Origin: an uncultured Clostridia bacterium
GTDB taxonomy: Bacteria > Bacillota > Dehalobacteriia > UBA4068
Length of the DNA stretch: 39,943 bases
Assembly (NCBI GenBank): GCA_944390945.1
Contig: CALXRV010000031.1
Location: forward strand, 1-39,943
Reading direction: 5' to 3'
Made by a program: the position numbers and the translations under genes. Each line of letters begins with the position of its first letter. Position 1 is the first letter of the stretch. Below the pieces are notes generated by a model, which saw nothing but the letters and a program-made list of their open reading frames with translations, was not told the origin of the DNA and searched no databases. Below are positions 1-6,573 of the stretch, piece by piece.

Positions 1-6
1 ATACGC

Positions 7-927
7 TCAGGTGTTCGCGGCAAAATATGCCTGCACGCTGGCGATAAACTCCTGCGCCAGCGGCGTCAGCGGCTGGCTGCTGCGAAAAACATATCCTGTC
101 AGCAAGGGGTACGGCGAATCGACAAGCGGGATATAGCGCAGCTCGCCAGAAACAACAAAGGGGTTCGTCAGATTCAGCGACCGCTGCCCGACAGAAAAAC
201 ATTTTGGCGCCTTGGTCAGATAATAAAGCGCGCTGCGGTTATTATCGAAGGTCAACGGTGCGGCGCCGCCCACAAACCAGGCAGGAAAGGTCTTGCGGTG
301 GAAATCTGCTTTCGCCCGGTCGACCACAAAACTGTACGGCACCAGCTCTTCCGCCCGCAGGCTTTCGCGCGCAAACAGCGGATGACCGCTGCTCAATACT
401 GCATAAAACGGCTCGCGTACCAGCGGGCACAGCAGCAGGCCACGCGTGGCCAGCTCGCTCTGCACTGCTGCTTCATATATGCTGCCACAGATAAAAAAAC
501 CCAATGTCGCCTGCCCATGCTGCACCGCGTCAGCAATTTCACCATTCGGCATCTCCACATAAGCCAGCTCGCGTCCTGGCCCGCTTTTGCGTTCGGCAAA
601 TTCACGGAAAAGGTCCAGCAGAGTAAAGGAATAGATATTCGCCACCGTAAGTCGTTCCGCGGCCGGCCCGTTATGTGTATAGCGCAGCCGTTGAATATGC
701 TCCGCCGCTTGGCAGATCTGTTCACCATAGGCCAGGAATTCCCGCCCGGCTGGCGTCAGCGAAACGCCGCGTGCATGCCGTTCAAACAGGCGCACACCCA
801 GCTCATCTTCCAGCTCGTGCAGCACTGCACTAAGATAAGGCTGCGAAACCAGCAGTCGTCCGGCGGCACGGTTGATCGAACCGCTGCGTGCAATCTCGGC
901 GATATAGGCGATATGCTCGATCTTCAT
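7..927 (-). CDS. LysR-family transcriptional regulator
   Basis: A 306-residue protein with an N-terminal winged helix-turn-helix (about residues 1-60, with the typical INRAAGRLLVSQPYLS recognition-helix region and the LFER/G..LTPAG wing) and a C-terminal periplasmic-binding-protein-like effector domain. The start at 927 (MKIEHIAYIAEI) aligns with the usual LysR N-terminus; the open frame runs 27 codons further upstream but that extension is not LysR-like. An in-frame GTG at 942 is an alternative, though the AGAGGAA purine stretch almost touches it. It is divergent from the PLP lyase/racemase pair, the usual arrangement for a LysR regulator and its target, so by family habit it probably controls that pair and itself in response to a pathway metabolite. 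The effector is unknown. Confidence 0.9.
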   Translation of the reverse strand: MKIEHIAYIAEIARSGSINRAAGRLLVSQPYLSAVLHELEDELGVRLFERHARGVSLTPAGREFLAYGEQICQAAEHIQRLRYTHNGPAAERLTVANIYSFTLLDLFREFAERKSGPGRELAYVEMPNGEIADAVQHGQATLGFFICGSIYEAAVQSELATRGLLLCPLVREPFYAVLSSGHPLFARESLRAEELVPYSFVVDRAKADFHRKTFPAWFVGGAAPLTFDNNRSALYYLTKAPKCFSVGQRSLNLTNPFVVSGELRYIPLVDSPYPLLTGYVFRSSQPLTPLAQEFIASVQAYFAANT

Positions 928-1035
928 CGGACAGTCTCTCACTTCCTCTGCAAGCAGCCGATAGCCGGACCGCCGGCTGCGATGATAACAATAATCCACT
1001 GCAGGCAAAATGCGATGCCTACTTTAGGCAATGAC

Positions 1036-1065
1036 TTACAAAGGCTATAAGTATTTTGTTATAAT
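1036..1065 (+). promoter_or_regulatory. Putative sigma-A promoter of the lyase/racemase pair, with flanking inverted repeat
   Basis: A TTACAA box at 1036-1041 and a consensus TATAAT at 1060-1065 are separated by 18 bp. An inverted repeat GCTATA (1044-1049) / TATAGC (1070-1075) encloses the -10 and could be a LysR operator. The leader to the start codon is about 175 nt and contains a small GGACA/TGTCC hairpin near 1184-1202. The operator role is inference. Confidence 0.5.
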
Positions 1066-1246
1066 CATATATAGCAAACCCGTATTTGTCAAGCAGCAAC
1101 AGCAGGCTTATACTGGAAGAAAGATCTTTGTTCCGCCCTTTGCGTCGCTTAAGCAATAGCGCGGACAACGATCTGCAAACCGGGACAATGCTCTGCCTGT
1201 CCAACAGGCCGGGAACAAAATCCAATCTGGAAAAGAGGTATTGCTG

Positions 1247-2281
1247 ATGAATCTCGCACAATTTCCCCGCCGCCGTTACACCGCCGGCTGGACGCCGCTG
1301 GAAAAGCTGGAAAACCTGACCCGTCTGCTGGGCGGACCGAACATCTACATCAAGCGTGATGATCTGCTTGGCCTGGCCGCTGGCGGCAACAAAACGCGCA
1401 AACTGGAATTTCTGATGGCAGATGCTCTGGCACAGGGTGCGGATACCGTGATCACCTGCGGTGCAGTGCAGTCCAACCACTGCCGTCTGACCCTGGCAGC
1501 CGCGGTCAAGGAAGGCCTGCATTGTCAGCTGGTGCTTGAACAGCGCGTCCCCAACAGCTACCGCCGCCATGCCAGCGGTAACAATTTCCTCTATGACCTG
1601 CTCGGTGTGGAAGCCGTGCATGTGGTGGAAGGCGGCAGCGATGTCAATGGCAAGATGGAAGAAGTGGCAGCAGACCTTGTCAAACAGGGACGCAAGCCCT
1701 ATATCATCCCGGGCGGCGGCAGCAACCCCATCGGCGCGCTCGGCTATGTTTCCTGCGCGCAGGAAACGTTGGCCCAGCTGTTTGATATGGGCGTAAATAT
1801 TGACCATATCGTACTGACCAGCGGCAGCGCCGGTACGCATGCTGGGTTCCTCACCGGCATTCTGGGCGAAAACGCCAATATTCCGGTTACCGGCATCAGC
1901 ATCAACCGCAAAAAAGAACCGCAGACAGATCTCGTCTTTGGCCTGGCGCAGAAAACTGCGGCCAAGCTCAACCTGCAGCGGGAGATCCGCCGCGAAGACG
2001 TCGTTGTGTTTGACGATTATGTCGGCGAAGGCTATTCGCGTCCCACGCAGGGTATGCTCGACGCTGTGCGCCTGCTGGCCAGCAAGGAAGCGATCCTGCT
2101 CGACCCGGTCTATACCGGCAAAGCGATGGCCGGCATGCTGGATCTGCTGAAAAAAGGATACTTTGATGGCGACAAAAATATCCTTTTCCTCCATACCGGC
2201 GGTTCGCCCGCGCTCTTTGCCTATACGGACGTTTTCTTTGGCATCCAGGGTGGCACGCCTGGCGCAGGAGGATATCGTTGA
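1247..2281 (+). CDS. PLP-dependent D-cysteine desulfhydrase / ACC deaminase family lyase
   Basis: A 344-residue fold-type II PLP enzyme. The PLP lysine lies in GGNKTRKLEF (K49), the motif QSNHCR (residues 75-80) occupies the position of the ACC deaminase nucleophile loop, and TSGSAGTHAG (191-200) is the phosphate-binding loop. The family includes D-cysteine desulfhydrase, L-cysteate sulfo-lyase (CuyA) and ACC deaminase. His in SNH argues for the desulfhydrase/sulfo-lyase side, but substrate cannot be fixed from sequence. ATG 1247 is preferred over TTG 1241 because AGAGG at 1234-1238 is well spaced to it. Its stop overlaps the racemase start by one base (TGATG), so the two are translationally coupled. 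The reaction class would be alpha,beta-elimination releasing ammonia, a 2-oxo acid and a sulfur leaving group, in the cytoplasm. Confidence 0.85.
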   Translation: MNLAQFPRRRYTAGWTPLEKLENLTRLLGGPNIYIKRDDLLGLAAGGNKTRKLEFLMADALAQGADTVITCGAVQSNHCRLTLAAAVKEGLHCQLVLEQRVPNSYRRHASGNNFLYDLLGVEAVHVVEGGSDVNGKMEEVAADLVKQGRKPYIIPGGGSNPIGALGYVSCAQETLAQLFDMGVNIDHIVLTSGSAGTHAGFLTGILGENANIPVTGISINRKKEPQTDLVFGLAQKTAAKLNLQREIRREDVVVFDDYVGEGYSRPTQGMLDAVRLLASKEAILLDPVYTGKAMAGMLDLLKKGYFDGDKNILFLHTGGSPALFAYTDVFFGIQGGTPGAGGYR

Positions 2282-3024
2282 TGAAAAAATCCATCGGCAT
2301 TATCGGCGGCATGGGGCCGGAAGCGACTGCCGACCTCTTCCGCAAAATCATAGCGGCCACCGATGCCACGCATGACCAGGATCATCTGCGCATCTATATT
2401 GACGACCATCCGCAGATCCCCGACCGTATTGCGCCTATCCTGGCCGAGGCTGCCGGCCGTGTGCCAGATACGCCAGATCCGCTGCCCGCAATGGCGGAAT
2501 CCGCCCGCAAGCTGGAGAGCTGCGGTGCTGACCTGCTCGCCATCGCCTGCATTACCGCGCATTATTATCTGCCACGCCTGCGGCCGCTGGTGCAAACCCC
2601 GTTTATCGATATGATGGAACAAACGGCGCTGGCCGGCGCAGCGCGCTTTCCCGGACAGAAAGCCGGATTGCTCTGCAGTTCAGCCACGGCAAAAAGCGGC
2701 ATCCTCCCGCATGCGCTCGATGCTGCCGGCGTTGCCTGGCTAGCCGCCAAGCCGGCGGATCAGGACACCCTGTCGCAGCTGATTTTGGATATCAAAGCGC
2801 AGCGCAATCAGGATACACTCTGGCAGCGTTTTGCTCCGATCCTGCAGGATATGCGGCAACGTGGCGCAGATTACTTCATTCTCGGCTGCACCGAGCTGCC
2901 GATCCTTGCCAGCTACGGCGAAATGCCGCTACCCTGTCTGGATGCAACCGATATCCTGGCGCGCGCCATTGTGCGCGCATGCGGCTATCCGTTGCGCACG
3001 CACAGCGACAACAGTCAGATCTGA
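2281..3024 (+). CDS. Aspartate/glutamate racemase family protein
   Basis: A 247-residue PLP-independent racemase-family protein. The N-terminus has the typical IGIIGGMGPEATADL motif. The two catalytic cysteines are present: C90 in IACITAH and C203 in LGCTELP. The usual motif around the first cysteine is C-N-T-A/S-H; here the Asn is Ile, which may alter substrate choice or activity. The start is fixed by a perfect AGGAGG at 2266-2271. It is coupled to the upstream PLP lyase and followed by a strong terminator, so the two form a bicistronic unit. A plausible job is epimerising the alpha carbon of an acidic or acid-like amino acid so that the partner lyase or the downstream aminotransferase can use it; this is inference. 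Confidence 0.85.
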   Translation: MKKSIGIIGGMGPEATADLFRKIIAATDATHDQDHLRIYIDDHPQIPDRIAPILAEAAGRVPDTPDPLPAMAESARKLESCGADLLAIACITAHYYLPRLRPLVQTPFIDMMEQTALAGAARFPGQKAGLLCSSATAKSGILPHALDAAGVAWLAAKPADQDTLSQLILDIKAQRNQDTLWQRFAPILQDMRQRGADYFILGCTELPILASYGEMPLPCLDATDILARAIVRACGYPLRTHSDNSQI

Positions 3025-3027
3025 AAG

Positions 3028-3064
3028 AAAGACCGGCAGTGCGATAAGTACTGCCGGTCTTTTT
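3028..3064 (+). terminator. Rho-independent terminator after the lyase/racemase pair
   Basis: A perfect 13-bp stem AAAGACCGGCAGT (3028-3040) / ACTGCCGGTCTTT (3050-3062) with a 9-nt loop is followed by more T residues. Confidence 0.9.
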
Positions 3065-3202
3065 CTATTTGCCGCAGCAAACCTGCCCGCGAACAACTGC
3101 CTGCCGCTCCTGTTCCAATTTTTGCTTAACCGGACTGCTCTCCTCCTGCTGTATGCAGGCAGCGGCCAATAAGGCAAGCAACATGCCGGCATGAATACGA
3201 TA

Positions 3203-3255
3203 ATTTCTGGTTCCTGCATTTCCAGCTCCTGCACTTCTGGCTCATGCATTTCCAT
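3203..3255. repeat. 15-bp tandem repeat, three and a half units
   Basis: Units at 3203-3217, 3218-3232 and 3233-3247, plus a partial one from 3248, fit the consensus ATTTCTGGCTCCTGC with 1-3 mismatches each. The stretch from the terminator to about 3300 has no gene I can support; this repeat is its only clear structure. Confidence 0.7.
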
Positions 3256-3300
3256 CTAGGCAGGATTGATCTTCTGCAACAGGTCGAAATTCCAATAACT

Positions 3301-3333
3301 AAAATTATCGTTCCGAAAAATAAAATTAACGTT
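3301..3333. promoter_or_regulatory. Direct repeat over the -35 region, candidate operator
   Basis: AAAATTATCGTT (3301-3312) and AAAATTAACGTT (3322-3333) are 11/12 identical and exactly 21 bp apart, two helical turns. The second copy runs into the TTGACG -35 box. The spacing and position suit a dimeric activator or repressor such as the IclR or LysR protein encoded nearby. The binding protein is inferred, not shown. Confidence 0.4.
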
Positions 3334-3360
3334 GACGCGCTATGATAGCGGCTTTATAAT
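3332..3360 (+). promoter_or_regulatory. Sigma-A promoter of the aldolase-aminotransferase operon
   Basis: TTGACG (3332-3337) and a perfect TATAAT (3355-3360) are separated by 17 bp, about 45 bp before the start codon. Confidence 0.85.
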
Positions 3361-3406
3361 CAAGTCATACGGGATCTCCCGAAAAACACAAAAAGGAGTT
3401 GGGAAT

Positions 3407-4327
3407 ATGGCGCAGATCAAGCTGCATGGCGTGATGCCGCCGATGGTCACGCCGTTCACTGCGGACGGCAGCGTAGACTATGCCGCCTTCACCGCCAATC
3501 TGAAAAGCTGGAACAGCACCGGGCTCAGCGGTTATCTGGTCAATGGCAGCAATAGCGAAACCGCTTACCTCAGCGAGGAAGAAAAGCTAAAGCTGGTCGA
3601 ACTGACGGCAGAGCATGCCGCAGCCGGCATGCATATCATGGCTGGTACCGGCTTGGAAGAACCGCGTGCCACTATCGAATTCACCAATAAATGCGCAGAA
3701 CGTGGCGCGATGAGCGCACTGGTGCTCACGCCCAGCTATTATGACAGCGCAATGAACAGCGCGGCGCTGATCGATTTCTTTACCCGTGTGGCAGAAGGCA
3801 GCCGCATCCCGATTCTGATTTATAACGTACCGAAATACACGCATGTCAACATCAAGGCAGACGCTGTGGCCAAGCTGGCACAGCACGAAAACATCATCGG
3901 CATGAAGGATTCCACCGGAGATGTGCCGCAGCTCGCCAACTTCCTGCGCGTGACGGAAGGTCAGCATTACAACGTCCTCGTTGGCACCGCCTCCGCCTGG
4001 TATCCGGCGATGGCGCTCGGCATCCAGGCTGGTATTCATGCGCTGGCAAACTGCGCGCCGCGCGCTGGTGTGGCTGGCCAGGCTGCATTTGCAGCAGGCG
4101 ATTATGCAAAAAGCTGCGCCATCTATCAGGCCGCGCTGCCGCTGAACGCCGCGGTTACCGGCACCTATGGCATCCCCGGTTTGAAATATGCTTGCGAGCT
4201 GGCCGGTTATCATGGCGGCTATGTCCGTTGTCCGCTGCAGCCGCTTTCCGAAGAGGGCAAAGCCGGCGTGAAGAAGATCTTCGATACCGCAGCAGAAAAA
4301 CTTTCCCAGCTGGGCGTGCAGATCTAA
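3407..4327 (+). CDS. DapA/NanA-family Schiff-base aldolase, resembling 4-hydroxy-2-oxoglutarate aldolase
   Basis: A 306-residue class I aldolase of the dihydrodipicolinate synthase superfamily. The Schiff-base lysine is K167 in GMKDSTGD and the catalytic tyrosine is Y139 in IYNVP. In place of the G-T-T-G-E phosphate/carboxylate loop of true DapA it has NGSNSET (residues 46-52), and Ser-Asn here plus Ser after K-D is the pattern of mammalian 4-hydroxy-2-oxoglutarate aldolase. I therefore favour a retro-aldol enzyme releasing pyruvate over a lysine-biosynthetic DapA. Start ATG 3407 has AAGGAG at 3393-3398. An aminotransferase of the glyoxylate-using type follows after 53 bp in the same operon, which fits an aldolase that makes glyoxylate or a similar 2-oxo product. 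Exact substrate unproven. Confidence 0.85.
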   Translation: MAQIKLHGVMPPMVTPFTADGSVDYAAFTANLKSWNSTGLSGYLVNGSNSETAYLSEEEKLKLVELTAEHAAAGMHIMAGTGLEEPRATIEFTNKCAERGAMSALVLTPSYYDSAMNSAALIDFFTRVAEGSRIPILIYNVPKYTHVNIKADAVAKLAQHENIIGMKDSTGDVPQLANFLRVTEGQHYNVLVGTASAWYPAMALGIQAGIHALANCAPRAGVAGQAAFAAGDYAKSCAIYQAALPLNAAVTGTYGIPGLKYACELAGYHGGYVRCPLQPLSEEGKAGVKKIFDTAAEKLSQLGVQI

Positions 4328-4380
4328 CGCTTTTCATTACAGATCCCCAAATGTAAATTCCAACAAAGGAGCGATATACC

Positions 4381-5496
4381 ATGAAAAACATGTTGGACGA
4401 TATCCCGAGCATTCTGCTGATGGGTCCTGGTCCGAGCAGCGTTGCGCCGGCCACCTATCATGCGCTCTCCCGGCAGAGCCTGGGCCATCTTGACCCCACC
4501 TTCATCCAGATCATGGATGAGATCAAAGCCGGCCTGCAGACGCTGTTCGGCACGGAAAACGCGCTGACTGTACCGATCTCCGGCACTGGTTCTGCCGGTA
4601 TGGAAGCGGCTTTCGTCAATATGGTGGAACGCGGCGATAAGGTCCTGATTCTGCAAAACGGCGTATTTGGCCAGCGCATGGCAGATGTTGCCGGCCGTCT
4701 GGGCGCAGAAGTAACCGAGCTGACCTTCCCCTGGGGCACACCGGTAATCGTGGATCAGGTAGCAGAGCAGCTGAAAAAAGACGACTATAAGATCGTCGCT
4801 GTCGTACACGCGGAGACCTCTACCGGCGTGCGCAACCCGGTTCAGGAAATCGGCGATCTGCTGCGCGGCAAGGATACCCTCTATCTGGTTGATACCGTCA
4901 CCTCGCTGGGCGGCATCCCGGTCGAAATCGATAAATGGGGCGCTGACATCGTTTACAGCGGTACGCAGAAATGCCTCTCCTGCCCGCCCGGACTGGCGCC
5001 GGCCAGCTTCTCACCGGCAGCGGTGGAAAAGCTGCAGAGCCGCAGCTGCAAGGTGCCGAACTGGTATCTTGACCTGACCATGCTTACCAAATACTGGGAA
5101 GGCAAAACGCGCGTTTACCATCATACCGCGCCGATCAACATGCTCTATGGCCTCTACCAGGCAATCTGGAATGTGCTTGACGAAGGGCTGGAAAACGTTT
5201 ATGCGCGGCATAAGGCAGCGCATGAGCGCCTGGTGGCCGGCCTTGCGGATATGGGCTGGCAGATGCTGGTCGAAGAAAAATACCGTCTGCCCATGCTGAA
5301 CACCGTGCTGGTACCGGAAGGCGTGGACGAAGCAGCCATGCGTAAAGAGCTGCTCGATACCTATCATATCGAGATCGGCTCCGGCCTTGGACCGCTGGCT
5401 GGCAAGATCATCCGCATCGGCCTGATGGGCTACAATGCGCAGGATTGCTGCGTTGACCGCCTGCTCGACGCCATGCGCAAGATCACCGCGAAATAA
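4381..5496 (+). CDS. Class V aminotransferase, alanine/serine-glyoxylate aminotransferase type
   Basis: A 371-residue fold-type I PLP enzyme. Family signatures are LMGPGPSSV (13-21), GHLDPTF (35-41), SGTGSAGMEA (67-76), HAETSTGVRNP (143-153), DTVTSLGG (181-188) and the PLP lysine K197 in YSGTQKCLSCPPGL. The spacing and length match alanine-, serine- or aspartate-glyoxylate aminotransferases closely; ureidoglycine-glyoxylate and 2-aminoethylphosphonate aminotransferases are more distant relatives. The start is preceded by AAAGGAG at 4365-4371. Placed behind a HOG-aldolase-like enzyme it could transaminate the glyoxylate formed, or supply the 2-oxo substrate of the aldolase. A modest terminator follows, ending the operon. 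Confidence 0.88.
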   Translation: MKNMLDDIPSILLMGPGPSSVAPATYHALSRQSLGHLDPTFIQIMDEIKAGLQTLFGTENALTVPISGTGSAGMEAAFVNMVERGDKVLILQNGVFGQRMADVAGRLGAEVTELTFPWGTPVIVDQVAEQLKKDDYKIVAVVHAETSTGVRNPVQEIGDLLRGKDTLYLVDTVTSLGGIPVEIDKWGADIVYSGTQKCLSCPPGLAPASFSPAAVEKLQSRSCKVPNWYLDLTMLTKYWEGKTRVYHHTAPINMLYGLYQAIWNVLDEGLENVYARHKAAHERLVAGLADMGWQMLVEEKYRLPMLNTVLVPEGVDEAAMRKELLDTYHIEIGSGLGPLAGKIIRIGLMGYNAQDCCVDRLLDAMRKITAK

Positions 5497-5514
5497 GCGC
5501 GGCATAGGAATATG

Positions 5515-5546
5515 CAGGGAGCGGCGGCAGGCCGCTCCCTGTCTGT
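5515..5546 (+). terminator. Hairpin terminator after the aminotransferase
   Basis: A perfect 11-bp stem CAGGGAGCGGC (5515-5525) / GCCGCTCCCTG (5531-5541) has a 5-nt loop and a weak T-rich tail (TCTGTTTCTT). Confidence 0.7.
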
Positions 5547-5600
5547 TTCTTACAGCGGGGCTGGATGATCTGCAGACAATAAACTACAGGAGGTGATCGG

Positions 5601-6395
5601 ATGAAAGAAAACGGCAGGCCGGAACCAACGCGCGCCAATTATTCCTCCGCCAAGATGTTGGCGCTGCTCGAGCTGATGAGCGTACAGGAGCAGCCTCAGC
5701 GGCTACAGGAGCTTGCACAGGCGAGCGGGCTGCCGCCCAGCACGGTACACCGCTTCCTTTCCACGCTGCAGAGCATGGGCTATGCGGCGCAGAACGAAGA
5801 GGATGGTCGTTATTTCCTCACCTTCAAACTTTGCGCTCTGGCAGACAATATTCAGCGCAGCCAGAGCCTGGGGCAGATCGCATTGCCCTATCTGCAAAGG
5901 CTGAGCGAACGCTTTGGCGAAAGCGCCAATCTTTGCGTGGAATCCAACCTCAACCTCATGTATAGCGAAGTGGTACCTGGCCCACAGAAAACGCTGGTCA
6001 GCCAGCATTATATCGGCCATATCGCCCCGATGCACTGCACGGCCGCCGGCAAATTGCTGCTGATGGACTACAGCGAAAAAAGGTTGGCCCGTTTTATCGA
6101 ACGCAAAGGCTTGCCACGCCTGACCGTGCATACGCTGACGGATGAAGGTGCTTTCCGGCAAGAGCTGCAGCGCATCCGCCGCGACGGCTATGCGCTGGAT
6201 AATGAAGAATGTGAAATCGGCGTGCGTTGCGTGGCAGCGCCGGTCTATGATTATCGCGGCCGCGTGGTCGCCGGGCTCAGCGTCAGCGGTCCCAGCCTGC
6301 GCATGACAGAGCGGCATATTCGCAGCTGCCTGCCTTTTCTCTGCGAAACCGCGCAGCGCCTTTCCGCAAGGCTCGGCTATCCGGCGGCGGAATGA
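5601..6395 (+). CDS. IclR-family transcriptional regulator
   Basis: A 264-residue protein with an N-terminal winged helix (about 15-75: LQELAQASGLPPSTVHRFLSTL is the helix-turn-helix region) and a C-terminal GAF-like IclR effector domain (about 85-260; AAGKLLL, the conserved acidic EECEIGVRC segment and SVSGPSLRM are typical). A perfect AGGAGG (5588-5593) fixes the start. It closes the catabolic island on the right, so it is the natural candidate to control the aldolase-aminotransferase operon, perhaps through the 21-bp-spaced repeats at 3301-3333. Effector unknown. Confidence 0.92.
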   Translation: MKENGRPEPTRANYSSAKMLALLELMSVQEQPQRLQELAQASGLPPSTVHRFLSTLQSMGYAAQNEEDGRYFLTFKLCALADNIQRSQSLGQIALPYLQRLSERFGESANLCVESNLNLMYSEVVPGPQKTLVSQHYIGHIAPMHCTAAGKLLLMDYSEKRLARFIERKGLPRLTVHTLTDEGAFRQELQRIRRDGYALDNEECEIGVRCVAAPVYDYRGRVVAGLSVSGPSLRMTERHIRSCLPFLCETAQRLSARLGYPAAE

Positions 6396-6430
6396 GCGCA
6401 GCCGCCGCGAGAAAAAACGGAATAAAACCA

Positions 6431-6464
6431 GCCCGGTCTTCATCCAGATGAAGGCCGGGCTTTT
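6431..6464. terminator. Bidirectional terminator between iclR-type gene and histidine kinase gene
   Basis: A 14-bp stem with one G-T pair lies at 6431-6444 / 6447-6460 (arms GCCCGGTCTTCATC and GATGAAGGCCGGGC), with TTTT on the right and an A-rich left flank that reads as a T tract on the reverse strand. It lies between two convergent genes. Confidence 0.85.
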
Positions 6465-6573
6465 CCTCTTCTTGCAGTAACCACGGCATGGCGGCGGCGC
6501 GGGCTGCGGCGGCGCGCATCTCCGCACGGCAGCTGCAGTGCGGGATGTATACCGTTTAGGGAGCCTGGCCCGC

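Noticed and set aside
2929..3255. Reverse-strand frame beginning with a five-residue repeat (MEMHEP, EVQEL, EMQEP)
   Set aside because: No ribosome binding site; it runs across a strong terminator into the antisense of the racemase gene. The repeat is reported only as DNA.
927..5496. Beta-hydroxyaspartate cycle gene cluster
   Set aside because: The aminotransferase resembles the glyoxylate-using enzyme of that cycle, but no beta-hydroxyaspartate aldolase, dehydratase or iminosuccinate reductase is present; the aldolase here is of another family.
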